Shown: positions 10,909-21,387, numbered from the stretch's first letter. The stretch: 64,000 nucleotides of DNA from Gracilaria domingensis (GCA_022539475.1 VCMS01000139.1:306258-370257); one strand, 5' to 3'. Notes: a model not told the origin generated them from the letters alone. Numbers and translations are program-made.

Positions 10909-12029
10909 GGCTCAATTATATTGCGAATTCATTTTTTTTGGACGAAAAAGCAGCATCCACTCAGCTGTGGACAAGTAGCGGCGCCCATTTGCGCGCAGAT
11001 GGAGTCGTTTCCCCGTTGCCCCGCTGTCCGTTTTCCAACGCTTGTCCTCTCACGACGTGCTTTCGGAAACAATCTCACCTTCACTAAGATAGAGAGTGAC
11101 TCTGCGACACTGTCCATACTGTACCGTCGGTATAAGGATACCTGTTCGGACGTGAGGTACAAGGGTACATGGAATCGAGTCACCAAGTACGCAGCAAAGC
11201 AATGAATGGCTCGAGTGCAACCGGGGGCCACGCTTGTCTGAAATCGCAAATCGCGGCCACGACTTTGAGGCTGGCCCAAATCCAAGGTACAACGCATACG
11301 TTTGAATACGGGCACGACGAACCCTCAACACCCATCGAGTCAATGGAAACAGCTTCGTACGGTGGCGGAGCACGCAGTTACAGAAGCTGCACGACGACAA
11401 ATTGAAATGCTTTCTTGAAATGCTTTAATGCGCGCGCTAGATTTCGGTGCGGCTCTTAAACCTTGACTTGGGAGGGGGGGGCTTGTGACCAAAGCGCACC
11501 GACCTGCTCGAGTAGAACGGATTGCATCGCGTTTGGGAGTGGCTGGGGCGGGTTTGACCGTCAAAGCTCTGACGGTCACGTGAACAAGATGCACGGCGGA
11601 CGTGCATAAAAAGCATTGCGGCAATGAATGGTGCGGCAATGAATGGCTGCTGTGAGTGACAAGGAAGTGCCGAGACTGCGCGGGTAAGCACTCATCATAA
11701 GAGTGGTCATCATGACAAGCGTTGAGCGAGGCGAAGCATACACAGCAACATGTGCGGGAATAAGGGGGGGGCTTGTGTAACCGACATCGGTTGCGGATGA
11801 CGAAAGCGCCGCCCAGGGGACGCCGCGCTTTTGATGACTTGTGCGCCGCGCTGAGGTAACAGCTGCGTGCAAAGTGGCAAGCAGCGGCGAGACTGTCAGT
11901 CAGTGGCGTTGTCGGTGCAGCCTACCGCTTACATGTCAATTAGATGCACGCACAGAATCTCCGGCAGCGCCTGAATTTGATCTTCGCGATAACCTTTACT
12001 GCATAGGTTTTTCCGCTGTGTGCTGCCGC
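10909..12029. other. Intergenic, no supported gene
   Basis: Short frames on both strands without motifs. A G-run plus CTTGTG element (GGGGGGGGCTTGTG) occurs twice, near 11471 and 11766. A small duplication, GCGGCAATGAATG, lies near 11618-11644. Neither is explained. Confidence 0.4.
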
Positions 12030-12480
12030 AATAAACGTTGGCGGTCCGCGGCGCGCAGGCGCCGCACGGCAGCCGCAGGCGGCGCGCAGGCGGCGCCGCG
12101 CGGCGCCACGTTTCGGCGCCGAAAAAAGGCGCGCGCGCATGGCGCGCACGTGCGGGAATCTCAAACGCGCCATGCGCAGCGCCATTCGCCATTCGCCATT
12201 CCCGCACAGCCGCCGTGTGCAGCGCGGCGCCACTGTCAGAGACGCGAGCGCGCGCGCGGCGTGAGACACAGCTCCACCATCCAATTGCTTACCGTGCAAT
12301 CGCGTCTTACAAGCGAGCGCGCGCGCGCCCCCACCTCGCCAGCCCCCCACATGCCCGCCGCCGCCGCAGCGCCCCACCGCTTCCGCCGCCGCTTCCGCCG
12401 CCGCTTCCGCGCCCCAGTCGAGAGCGTCCGCCGTCGAGAGCGCCCGCCGTCGCTCGCCCCCGCCCTGCGCGCGCCCCGTG
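12030..12480. promoter_or_regulatory. GCGC-rich island before the glycosyltransferase gene
   Basis: A second extreme GC island ends about 40 bp before the ATG at 12520. It contains a GCGCCACTGTCA element (~12226), near-identical to one in the island at ~14609. Probable promoter plus 5' UTR of the downstream gene. Confidence 0.5.
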
Positions 12481-12519
12481 CTTTGCGTGCTTTGCGCCGT
12501 GCTTTGCCCTCAGCCCGCC

Positions 12520-14193
12520 ATGACCGCCCCGACTGACGTCATTCAGCCGCCGCCGCCCGTGGCCGCTGCCGTGGACCACGACCATTCGTCGCCCACCGCG
12601 TCCGACTCTGATCGCTCGCCCTACTACTTGGACGTGGAGAAGGGCGAAGGCACATGCCCGCCTTTCTACCTGCCGCCGCCTTCGCACGTGCCCGAGCGCT
12701 TTCGCGATATCTCCTTTCTGGGGCCGATTACGCTGCATCGCTTGCTTGTGGTGCTGTGGATCGGCGGCTGCATGGTGGGGCTCTACTATCTACAAGAGGC
12801 TATTTGGCCGCCAGACTCGGGCAATGACGAGAACAGCGACCTGTGGATTGCCGCTCCGTATCTGGGGCTCATTTGGCTCCTCGCGCTTCCGGCGTCGTTT
12901 GCGTCTATTTTTGGTAACCTGTGGTTCAGGTACAATACTCGCTTAGATGATATTCCGCCAACCTCCCACAACGTCGCATTTCGCATTGTGTCTCGCGGCA
13001 TTAACAACGACGTGTTGATGGAGACCATTCGTCGCTGCCAGGAGGAAATGAGTCGAAACCCTATGTTTCCGTACCTCATCGAGATTGTCACTGATGCCGA
13101 TGTGTTCCAGGCACCGCTTGACCCGGACGTGGTTCATCTCAAGGTTCCCATGTCCTACGAAACGCCCAACCAAACCAAGTTCAAGGCCAGGGCGCTCAAC
13201 TACGCCTGCGAGCATTCTATCGTGCCGCCGGATACGTGGATCGTTCATCTTGACGAGGAGACGCAGCCTACTTCTAGCGGCGTGAAGGGCATTGCTCACT
13301 TTGTTGCAGAGTGTGAGCGCACAAATGACCTCACGCGAATTGGCCAGGGCTGCATTACGTACCACCGTGCGTTCGAGAAGTACCCATTCTTAACGCTGGC
13401 CGATATGAGACGTACTGGTGACGATTTTGGGCATTATTATTTGCAGCACCGTCTTGGGTTCACGTTGTTCGGCCTGCATGGCGCGTTCATCGTGTGCCGG
13501 CAGGATAAGGAGGCGGCCATTGGGTTTGACCTGGGGCCTGGTGGAAGTATTACTGAGGACGCGTGGTGGGTGCTGCTGGCGATGAAGGCAGGGTATCGAA
13601 CGCGTTGGATTGATGGCTTTTTGGAGGAGCAGTCGACACAGGGCTTGATGGACTTCCTCAAGCAGAGAAGACGTTGGTTTTATGGACTTGCCAAGGTGGT
13701 GACACAATGTCCCGTGGATATCAAGTACAGGTTGTTTGTCGGGTTCAACACTTTTTCGTGGTTGATTGTTCCGATGTTACTTCCGCTTCAGTTGAGTTAT
13801 ATGATTGCGCTGTGGGTGTACGCAGTACCGGTGACTCTGGTGATCCGCATCCTGACCAACTTCATTGTGGGAGCGTCGTCGTTTGTGTACATTGTTGGCT
13901 TGATATGTAACATGGTGGAACACCGTACCAAGTGGTGGCAAGCGCCATTCTGGCTGCTGGCGATGATCATCGTGCTGCCGCTCTGCCTGCTCATGGAGGT
14001 GTTCAGCGTGCTGATGGCGTTCTTTGCGGGGTGCTCACAGAACGGCAAGGGCTTCCACGTGGTGCAGAAATCGGCGAACGCCGAAGGTGAGAGCGACATG
14101 GAATCGGAAGAACGCGAGTCGAATGAGGAGGGTGGCAGTCTCGAGAAGGTGGACGACATGGAGGTGGAGAGCAGGCTTCCAGCGCCTGCTTGA
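12520..14193 (+). CDS. Family 2 membrane glycosyltransferase, egghead (beta-1,4-mannosyltransferase)-like
   Basis: A 557-residue intronless protein. Two N-terminal membrane segments (about residues 65-90 and 108-132) precede a cytosolic GT-A catalytic domain. Its landmarks are HLDEETQP (~243, the DxD-like metal site), TEDAWW (~344, catalytic Asp) and QRRRWFYG (~381, the Q/RxxRW acceptor motif). Four to five hydrophobic segments follow (~400-525), then an acidic Glu/Ser-rich tail. This architecture and the DEE/ED/RRRW spacing fit the egghead/Bre-3 branch of GT2, which adds mannose from GDP-mannose to a lipid or glycan in the ER/Golgi. Animal egghead is ~450 residues; the extra length is in the N- and C-terminal tails. 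The exact sugar donor here is inference. The start is the first ATG; the frame runs a little further upstream without ATG. Confidence 0.88.
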   Translation: MTAPTDVIQPPPPVAAAVDHDHSSPTASDSDRSPYYLDVEKGEGTCPPFYLPPPSHVPERFRDISFLGPITLHRLLVVLWIGGCMVGLYYLQEAIWPPDSGNDENSDLWIAAPYLGLIWLLALPASFASIFGNLWFRYNTRLDDIPPTSHNVAFRIVSRGINNDVLMETIRRCQEEMSRNPMFPYLIEIVTDADVFQAPLDPDVVHLKVPMSYETPNQTKFKARALNYACEHSIVPPDTWIVHLDEETQPTSSGVKGIAHFVAECERTNDLTRIGQGCITYHRAFEKYPFLTLADMRRTGDDFGHYYLQHRLGFTLFGLHGAFIVCRQDKEAAIGFDLGPGGSITEDAWWVLLAMKAGYRTRWIDGFLEEQSTQGLMDFLKQRRRWFYGLAKVVTQCPVDIKYRLFVGFNTFSWLIVPMLLPLQLSYMIALWVYAVPVTLVIRILTNFIVGASSFVYIVGLICNMVEHRTKWWQAPFWLLAMIIVLPLCLLMEVFSVLMAFFAGCSQNGKGFHVVQKSANAEGESDMESEERESNEEGGSLEKVDDMEVESRLPAPA

Positions 14194-14479
14194 GGGTGGC
14201 GCGTGCGCGTGTTGGCCCCCAGTAATGGGAGGTTGTATGTTTTGCTAGATTGGAAGTTTTGAGTTGGGGCGCGTGGTGACGGTGTAGGGCGTTCTTTTAT
14301 TTCCTTTAATTCTTTTTTTCGTACGTGTGGCGGTGCAGGCTGGCGGAGGTGGCGGAAGAATTTGTTGGCCGAAGAAACGGGGGCGGTGCGCAGCGAAGCG
14401 CGGGACAGAGGAGGCGCTTTGGTAACAGCTTTTAGAGTAAACACTGTAACAAGGCACTGCCTTGAAGGCAGAGAACGAG

Positions 14480-14660
14480 ACCGGAGCACGGCGCGGCGCG
14501 CGCGGCGCGAGGTCGCCGCGCCGTTGCGCGCCGTTGGCGCGCCGTTGTGCCGTTGCAGCGCTGGGCGGTTGCGCGCCGTGCCGGAATAAACGCGCGTGCG
14601 CTTTTAGGCGCGCCACTGTCAAGCCGTGGCGGCGGCGCGCGGCGCGCGCGCTTACTGTGC
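14480..14660. other. GC-rich island between convergent genes
   Basis: GCGCGC-dense DNA lies between the end of the glycosyltransferase gene and the end of the next minus-strand gene, so it is not at an obvious promoter. It includes GGAATAAACGCGCGTGCGC and a GCGCCACTGTCA element (~14609), as in the 12.2-kb island. It could be the promoter of an unrecognised RNA. Confidence 0.4.
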
Positions 14661-14662
14661 GC

Positions 14663-15175
14663 TTACGAGCCCGCGCAGGCCCGACAGCACGTCAGCGAGG
14701 TGGAGCCGCCGCTGACGAACGAGCACGCGCCGCAGCACGTGCCGAACGGGTCGCCGATGCCGCCCAGCCGCAGGCACTCCGTCGGCGCCGGGTCGCGCGC
14801 CGTCGGCCGCCACGGCAGCTGCGGCAGCGTGCCGGCCGCCAGCGCCGCGCGCGGCACCACCGCCATGAAGCGCGACTCCAGGTCCGATGTCAGCGAGTCC
14901 GACGGCTCCATCAGCAGCAAGATCACCGTCGCCGACGACGGCGGCACGGGGAACACGCTGAGCGCCGTGTTGGAGCACAGGAACGTGCGCGTGTCGTTCG
15001 CGAAGCACAGGCTTCCTTCGCCGCAGGTCAGCAACTCCAGGGCGGCCAGCTCCTCCGCCGTCGGCCCCACCGCGAACGGGAGCGAGACAATTGCCTGCGA
15101 TGCTGATATGCTCACCGTCGCCAGCAACACGGCCCACAGAAACGAGCTGCGCTTCATGGTGTCCACACGATGCAT
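14663..15175 (-). CDS. Secreted Cys-rich protein, unknown function
   Basis: A 170-residue protein from the ATG at 15175 (a second in-frame ATG at 15157 gives MKRSSF and is equally likely as the start). A signal peptide with core FLWAVLLATVSISASQA is evident. The mature protein has an early Cys pair (LLTCGEGSLCF), a glycosylation sequon (NDT), a hydrophobic middle (SATVILLLME) and a Cys-dense C-terminus with CC-x2-C and CC-x2-C patterns (GTCCGAC, TCCRAC). Cysteine number and spacing suggest a disulfide-knit extracellular domain. No family recognised. A TACTTAAGCG element lies ~116 bp upstream. The + strand frames over this gene are GC artefacts. Confidence 0.72.
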   Translation of the reverse strand: MHRVDTMKRSSFLWAVLLATVSISASQAIVSLPFAVGPTAEELAALELLTCGEGSLCFANDTRTFLCSNTALSVFPVPPSSATVILLLMEPSDSLTSDLESRFMAVVPRAALAAGTLPQLPWRPTARDPAPTECLRLGGIGDPFGTCCGACSFVSGGSTSLTCCRACAGS

Positions 15176-15291
15176 GCAAGTTTGCCTGCGTTGTGCGCTC
15201 GGGTTGCGCTCGCGTTTCACTCGAGACCAGTGCCGCTCGAGACTGCGGTGCACTGCACGTCGCTCGTCCGCGGCATGGCGCGCTGCTGCAC

Positions 15292-15301
15292 CGCTTAAGT
15301 A
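15292..15301 (-). promoter_or_regulatory. TACTTAAGCG promoter-like element
   Basis: The minus strand reads TACTTAAGCG 116 bp before the first ATG of the secreted Cys-rich gene. The same 10-mer occurs on + at 40714-40723, 144 bp before the other secreted protein gene at 40868. It is probably a TATA variant. Confidence 0.45.
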
Positions 15302-17498
15302 CACGCCGGAAACGCCGCCGTCGCGCGCGGCTGAAATGCGATCAGGTCGCAAAGCTGACTGGCTTCGACTCCGGCGAGTCGAAACAAAGCGCGCTGTCGT
15401 GGGCGGGTGCATCGCACGCGACGAGCCATGGGTCGTGTCCGCGTCCCCCTCATTACAGCCATTCGGCGCCCCAAGCTGCGCACTGAGAAAATCCGCTCGT
15501 GGCACAAATGTTTGTCCGCCGCTCGCACCAACCAGCGCAGCGCGCCTGCAGCGCGTCAAATCAAGCGCCACGCGCGAAAAGGCGCAGTCGCCGCCAACAT
15601 CATCGCTGGTGTTTGGTTCTTCTCTCTTGGCGCTGGTGCTCTCGCGTGCGTACGGGCGAATGTATGACATTCTCGTGCGTACGGGTCGCGTCGCCCTTGA
15701 ATTGTTCCTGCATGCCTGCCTCCAACCACTTTTCTTTGCAAACATCCTTCCTGTCTCAACAGCGCTGGAGATTGATACCTTCCAGTCTCTAGAGCAGCAA
15801 GCCCGCCATGAAAAAGTAACACCCTCGATGACGTCAGGTTGTTGGCCCAACGCATCCCAGCGGAGCCTTATAGCACAACTTGGACGCTACACATTTCGTG
15901 ACAAGCTCTCAGTATCAGCTAATTCTTCCCGCCGTGGTATCAATTTTCGAACATCTTCAACACAACACCTTGTTAGTAACACAAGTTGATACAATCCGCA
16001 AGCTCCACGGGCAAAGTTCTTTTTCGCATACTATGCGGAGTGTCGCTATCCGTGGGTATCATTGTGATGACCACGTTAAAATTTTTGCCACGGCGATATC
16101 ATGTGTGTGCCGCACAAAACGTGTCGAGCAGCCAATGCTTGTAATACAAAGTAAGATGCCCAAAATGCAATGGAAAGGATAAAGGATATGCGCAGGATTT
16201 TCGCCAGTATCCGATGATAAAGATGAAAAAGTAAATACCACTACTGATGTGCCATGGGAATACACTGGAAAACGGCTCGATTACAAGAAGAAAACTCCGT
16301 TTGCCAGTCCGATCATTGGACCCTGACGATAAGCGCTAACGTCAAGCACATCTGTTAGTATCTGTTAGTACAAAGTTTGTACTACAAACGCCTATCACAG
16401 CCCATTATTGTTTCTTCTCCTAGTGTGATACAAAAAGTTAGATATCTGATGATCCTGGTTCTTTTACAAGTGAAACATATCTGCAAACCTAGAACACCGC
16501 AAGCGCTTCAATAGGATGAATCCGGGTTGCTACTACCCTGTTACAGACAAGGGTAGTAAGGGTATCCTTATATCCCAAGGATACGTGTCGAGGCCTACAC
16601 GCGCCTCACAATACACCGCTCTTGAAAATGCGTGCGTGGAGACAACAAACGTTACCCAGCTTGATTAGGGTCGACTTTGAGCTGCACCGTCCCATAGATA
16701 CGCGGCCCAAAGCCGACGACCATAAAAGCACGTACTGTTCCAACCGGTAATGTGCTGGCACCCGTGGCGTCTTAGGATATCACGAGAGCGATATTCTACC
16801 TTGACAAACGACACTCCACTGACATTACTTACTCATACTTTGGCAGTCACCCTCAAGACGATATCGACCGTGCACAGGAACGCTTTGTGGCTCATATGCT
16901 GGACGGTGGTTTTGTATTGTCAGGACTCCTTGACTCAAGAGGCTGCCATTGTGGTATCCTTAAGGATACCCAAAGGAGTGTTGGTTGTGGGCAACACTCA
17001 CGCGTCATATGGATCTATTTGACGACAGATTGGGCCCACAGTTCGAGGCAGATCGCGGGACACTCGAAGGCGGCTATCCACTTGCACTGTATCATATCAT
17101 GTGTGCCAATGACACGTGCAGGTATGCACTCGTGAGGACACGAGCGCTGGCCCTGGGCTAACACGTATGCAGTGAATTCAGCATGCGACGGGTGAACAAA
17201 CGCATATGTGCATCTCGTGCCGTCGAGCCATAGATACGACCAACGAACGAATATCTCACAAAACGTGTTTAACGATTGCGAGGCCAGGGCTTGCAGCCCG
17301 TTGTGTATTCTTAGCAACTTTACCGAACAACAACAAGAAACAAAATGCATCGCGATGCGCATGGCTGCAGGGGGGGGGGGGGGGGGGGGAGGGGGGTAAA
17401 AACTTGATCTGTTGGAAACCTGACGTGAGGCTCTGGAAGCTATTTACTGTATGTACAAGTCGGTGAGTTGGCAAGTAAACACAAGATAAGAAATGTTC
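15302..17498. other. Intergenic, hairpins and a G20 run
   Basis: No supported gene. It contains a TGACGTCA octamer (~15830), hairpins at 16530-16559 and 16562-16584, the 18-bp palindrome at 16953-16970, and twenty consecutive G at 17370-17389. Confidence 0.45.
16953..16970. repeat. 18-bp perfect palindrome
   Basis: GGTATCCTTAAGGATACC is its own reverse complement. Related GTATCCTT/AAGGATAC arms form a hairpin 380 bp upstream (16562-16584). Confidence 0.8.
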
Positions 17499-18400
17499 CT
17501 ATGACCCAGGGTCAGTGTGCAACTGAAAGCGGTGAAGCCGAATCTCAAGCGGCGAGGCGCTCGCATCTGGCTGATGCTGCACGCAAAACATGAGCAAGGC
17601 ACGACCATGAAGGTGAGCGATTTGCAGCGTAGAGTAGTGGGCAATGAGTTTGGTGCACATGCAATCCTCCTGCAAGGCCACATCCGAAGCACCTGGATTG
17701 AGGTGCACTTGAACGGTGACGCGATTTGACTTGATCTGCACCGGCGGCAGTACCAGCGCAGAAGCGGTGCTCTTTCGAAACGCGCGCTGCGCGCTTTGCA
17801 CCAGCTGCGTGTACGACGGAGCGGACACTGAGAGGCGCATGCAGCCGAGCTTGGCCAGTGATTTGGACGATCGGCGCTTGAAGCGAACGTCGGAGGGCTG
17901 CTGCTCATTCCGCACATGCAAGGTGACGTTGCGCATGGGAAAGTACGGCAAACAGGTGCCATCGGCAAACTCGAAGCCCATGCAGCTGGCGGTTTGCAGC
18001 ACACTGTGCGGGAAAAAGGACTGGTGCGACGGCGGCTTCCACGGGAAGTACGGCTGCACGGACTGCGGCTGGCAGAGCGAGTCGGGCGGAATGAACTGAA
18101 AGCAGCGGCAGTGCGGGCTGGGCGGCGGCGGCGACAGGCGCGGCGACGCAAAGTCGGAGCGCGAGCTCGGCTGCGGCGACGGGTCGTCGTGCGTCATGAA
18201 GGCGGCCGTGACGCGGCGGTGCTCGGCGAGCGCGGCGACATTGCCGGTGGCGGGCTCGACGGCGGCGGCGGCGGCGGCGGCGGGAGGGGGGGGGGCGCGT
18301 CGAAGCGGTTACGCGCGGAGGTGGAGGTGGGCAGATGCACGGATCGGCGGCGGCGCGGGATGCAGTCGCACAGACAGTCGAGGTACACGGAGAGCTTCAT
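17499..18400 (-). CDS. Hypothetical protein, probable homopolymer frameshift near its N-terminus
   Basis: From 18197 an uninterrupted frame of 232 residues runs to TAG at 17499. The likely true start is the first ATG of the transcript at 18400, which opens a frame beginning MKLSVYLDCLCDC and then a basic stretch (PRRRRS). The two frames differ by one base and overlap at a G10 tract (18286-18295), so one missing base there would join them into ~300 codons. The body has a FADGTCLPYF and RNVTLHVRNEQ segment, a basic patch (RFKRRSSK) and a beta-rich C-terminus (VTVQVHLN, MCTKLIAHY). No family recognised. TACAAAA at about 18507-18513 on the minus strand is a possible TATA element. It is divergent to the coiled-coil gene, with 332 bp between the two ATGs. 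Confidence 0.6.
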
Positions 18401-18732
18401 GGCGGCGCGCGCGCAGCAGTCGCGAGAGCGATGCGCGTGGGCGGGGCGGGCGCGGCGCGCGCGACGCGGCGCGCGGGGGGGGGGGGGGGGGGGAGCGCGG
18501 CGCGGCGCGGCGCTTTTGTAGTGCTACCAAGCGGGGTAGCGACGGTAGCGACGGTACACGCGCGGCCACGTTGCGCGCCGCTATTTTTGGCGCGCGCGCG
18601 CGCGCGCCTGCCGCCGCGCCGCGCGCCGCGCGCCGCGCGCCGCCGCGCCTTTTTGGCGGCGCGCGCGCGCGGCGGCGCACGGCGGCGGCGGCGGCGGCGC
18701 CCGAGGCGGCGCGACGCGGACGCGCCAGCAAC
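18401..18732. promoter_or_regulatory. Shared GC-rich bidirectional promoter
   Basis: The 332 bp between divergent ATGs (18400 on - and 18733 on +) are almost pure G/C, with long (GC)n alternation near 18591-18606 and 18660-18670 and a G19 run at 18475-18493. T-runs (CTATTTTTGG, CCTTTTTGG) interrupt it. No clear TATA box serves the + gene. Confidence 0.55.
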
Positions 18733-19761
18733 ATGCGCCGCCTGCGCGCGCGACTGTGGCGCCGCTGCGCGTCGCGCACGGAGAGGGAGTCGTGCTCGCC
18801 GCGCACCAGTGGCGCGGGCGACGCGCGCGACGCGCACGTCAAGGCGGCGCTGGCCGCGGCCACGGCCGACAACAGCCGCCTGCGCCAGCAGCTCGCCACG
18901 CAGCGCGACGCCACCGCCGAGACCGTCGCCGCGCTGCGCGACCAGCACGCCGCGCTGCACGCCGCGCTCGCCGCGCACAAGCGGCGCAACGTCGCGCTGG
19001 CCGCGGAGAACCGCGAGCTGCGCGGCGCGCGCGACGCGCGCGACGCGCGCGACGCGCGCGACGCGCCCGCGCGCGGCGCCGCCGACGCGCCCGCGCCCGC
19101 GGCGCGGCGGCGCGCGCACGCTGCGGCGCGCGACGGCGCGCACGCGCGCTCCGAGCTGCGGCAGGTGCGCGGCGAGCTGGCGACGGCGACGGCGGACCGC
19201 GCGGCGCTGCGGCGCGTGATCGCGCACCAGCGGCAGCGCATCGACCGGCTGGACGCGTCGCGCGCGGCGGCGGACGACGCGCTGGCGACGGTGCGCGCCG
19301 GCTTCCGCGACGTGGTTGAGAGAGTGGAGGAATTACTGTACGCCATTCGCCCGGACTCACGCGCCACACTCTCGAAGAACGGAGTGGCGCAGCGCGTCTC
19401 GGACGTGTGCACGCGCATCCAGGCGCTGGTGCAGTGCGTGGACGCCTTCCACGCGCTGTTTGGGCGCGAGAGCGAGCGCACCCACTACGAGCAGCAGCAC
19501 GACAAGCACCCGCTGTTCACGCCCGTCAGCGAGCACGTGCTGGAGCCGCCGCCGCCGCCGCCGCGCGCCGCCGCCGCCGCGCACATCTCGCACCACCGCG
19601 CGCGCGACTACGACCTGGCGCAGCTCATCGACGAGCGCCTGGTGCCCTCCGCCGACGAGATCATGCCGCTGGACGACGCCGCGCCGCCGCCGCGCCTGGT
19701 GCCGCGCGCCACGCGCACCCGCTCGCTGCCGTTCAACAACCTGCGCAAGGCCACGACGTAG
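18733..19761 (+). CDS. Coiled-coil protein with extreme GC codon use
   Basis: A 342-residue frame from the first sensible ATG (the frame is open much further upstream only because stop codons are rare in this GC-rich DNA). Residues ~40-200 are heptad-like: repeated Ala/Leu/Arg/Gln with charged e/g positions, as in ALRDQHAALHAALAAHKRRN and RAALRRVIAHQRQRIDRL. A four-fold 9-bp repeat (19022-19065) encodes tandem RDA units. After ~195 the code is less biased and more normal protein (VEELLYAIRPDSRATL, VCTRIQALVQCVDAFHALF), then a PPPPPP hinge and a conserved-looking tail (YDLAQLIDERLVPSADEIMPL). This suggests a scaffold or cytoskeleton-linked protein, but that is inference. It ends 39 bp from the convergent next gene. 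Confidence 0.7.
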   Translation: MRRLRARLWRRCASRTERESCSPRTSGAGDARDAHVKAALAAATADNSRLRQQLATQRDATAETVAALRDQHAALHAALAAHKRRNVALAAENRELRGARDARDARDARDAPARGAADAPAPAARRRAHAAARDGAHARSELRQVRGELATATADRAALRRVIAHQRQRIDRLDASRAAADDALATVRAGFRDVVERVEELLYAIRPDSRATLSKNGVAQRVSDVCTRIQALVQCVDAFHALFGRESERTHYEQQHDKHPLFTPVSEHVLEPPPPPPRAAAAAHISHHRARDYDLAQLIDERLVPSADEIMPLDDAAPPPRLVPRATRTRSLPFNNLRKATT

Positions 19762-19800
19762 CAGTAAATCACCTTTTCCGTTTCCGGCTTTACTTGCGAG

Positions 19801-20631
19801 TCACTCCTCGGGGTCGGGGTCCGGCCACCGATACGCATACCACTCCTGCGTCGCATGGTACACCTTGCTGAAATCCCAATTCGCTGTCGACGCCGAAGCC
19901 CCCTCCGCTGCCCCCTCCGCTGCCGTGTGCCACGAGCCCGCTGAAGCCGACGAAGACCCCAAACTCGTACTGTCGTCCTCTTCAAACCAGCCGTTCACGT
20001 CGTCATCCAGCTCCCACCAATCTGACGCTTCACTTGGGGCACCGTCACTCTCAACCGCCTCTTCCGCCCCGTTCGCCTGCTCTACACAATCAAAGTCGAC
20101 CGCCAAGTCGTCTGCATCTTCAGCAGTTTCGACGTTCTTCTCAACGGCCGCCACCTTTCCCGTCACTCGATCAGAGCTTGAGTCCTTCCCTTCGGACAGC
20201 TTCCGCGCTCGACTCTTTTCCTCGCTTAGGCGCTTTCTGCGAATTTCCCCGGCGCCACTCTTCAGGAACGTACCTTTCGGGGGCCCGGCAGCTTCACTGC
20301 AACGGCCCTCTTTGTTGCTACGCGTACTAGCCTCTGCCTCCCTGCTTTTCCTCGCTGACATTCGCTTGGTCGCTTCACCTCGTTTCGGTGTGGCTGCTTC
20401 TCTGGGAGTGCGGGGGGGCTTTTCTACCTGCTCTTTCTCATCTGCTTGTCGGCTTGATTTCTCTCCCGTGCTCTTTGCTGTCCTTCTGGGTTTCGGTTCG
20501 GCAGATGGAACAATCTGATTTCCCTCGCCGTTGGCTGTGTCATTGAAGTCTAACAGAGTTCTGTCGTTCTTGTCAGAACTTGCATTCGGGGCGTCGACTC
20601 GCGTCTTTCGGCCTGAGCGTAACTGAACCAT
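19801..20631 (-). CDS. Charged, largely disordered protein, probably nuclear
   Basis: A 276-residue frame from ATG to stop. The N-terminal half is Lys/Arg/Glu/Ser-rich with clusters resembling nuclear localisation signals (KPRRTAK, IRRKRLSEEKSRARK). The C-terminal ~100 residues turn acidic with spaced tryptophans (SDWWELDDDVNGWFEEDD, NWDF, EWYAYRWPDPDPEE). Acidic-aromatic tails of this kind often act as short binding or activation segments. No folded domain recognised. The start MVQLRSGRK resembles N-termini of gag-like or chromatin proteins, but nothing else supports a transposon origin. Tail-to-tail with the coiled-coil gene (39 bp). Confidence 0.7.
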   Translation of the reverse strand: MVQLRSGRKTRVDAPNASSDKNDRTLLDFNDTANGEGNQIVPSAEPKPRRTAKSTGEKSSRQADEKEQVEKPPRTPREAATPKRGEATKRMSARKSREAEASTRSNKEGRCSEAAGPPKGTFLKSGAGEIRRKRLSEEKSRARKLSEGKDSSSDRVTGKVAAVEKNVETAEDADDLAVDFDCVEQANGAEEAVESDGAPSEASDWWELDDDVNGWFEEDDSTSLGSSSASAGSWHTAAEGAAEGASASTANWDFSKVYHATQEWYAYRWPDPDPEE

Positions 20632-21071
20632 GATTCTTAATCTCGTGAAGGCTCGGTAAAAGCGGTTCGGAGGAACGTGGGAACAGTCGAAGCACAGACG
20701 GAAGTGATAATCACCAGATGCTTACGGAGCGGTAGAAATAGTGCTTGTGAGATAGCAAGGTTGCTCTCTCACGAGAGATGGAAGGTGCACTGCGGTTTAA
20801 ACCGAATAGAACTAGTCTATTTTTTGTGCCATATAGTGCTCCATCTTTCAGCTTCGCGACTTTCGCACTGTTGATTTGAATTCAGTTCCGTGCTTTGTAT
20901 GTGAAAACAACGGGTGTGACTTTGTTTTGTAAACGAGCATGTTAGCCTCATGTTTTAGATTTGTTTCTTGTTCCTTCTTGGCCGCTGCAGTATTCAACTC
21001 CGCTTACCAAGGGTACGACATCTTGTATTTGAATTCAAAGGCTTTACCCTTGTTTAAAATTTTCTACTTCG

Positions 21072-21111
21072 TGGAATCCGTTTACCTTTTTTAAAGGGTA
21101 AACGGATTCCA
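21072..21111. repeat. 15-bp perfect hairpin
   Basis: TGGAATCCGTTTACC (21072-21086) and its exact complement (21097-21111) flank a T/A-rich 10-nt loop. The outer flanks (ATTTTCTA / TAGAAAT) also partly pair. It lies between divergent genes. Confidence 0.8.
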
Positions 21112-21387
21112 TGAAAAGATAGAAATTGTTCAACAACGTGGGGGCTTGTGTTTGAAATAGCCATAAAGAGTGGCCGGGAACGTCACGTCTTGTATGTTTA
21201 AGATACAGTACTTTATCAAAGTCTTGTGTTTTAAACATGCAAGAGTTTGCGTTCCATTAGTATCAAATAAACATAGAATTCACATTCTCACATCCTGTTG
21301 AGTTAACTTTGTCTTCAGACTCTTCTGTGCTCACGGAGATCATCTCCTGGAGAGTGGAAGAATTGCTGAAGGCCTACTGATCTTCTC

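Noticed and set aside
14547-15989. Long + strand open frame (480 codons)
   Set aside because: Antisense shadow of the secreted Cys-rich gene, prolonged by high GC; compositionally random.
18309-19481. Long minus-strand frame (390 codons)
   Set aside because: Ser/Ala/Arg-rich shadow of the coiled-coil gene.
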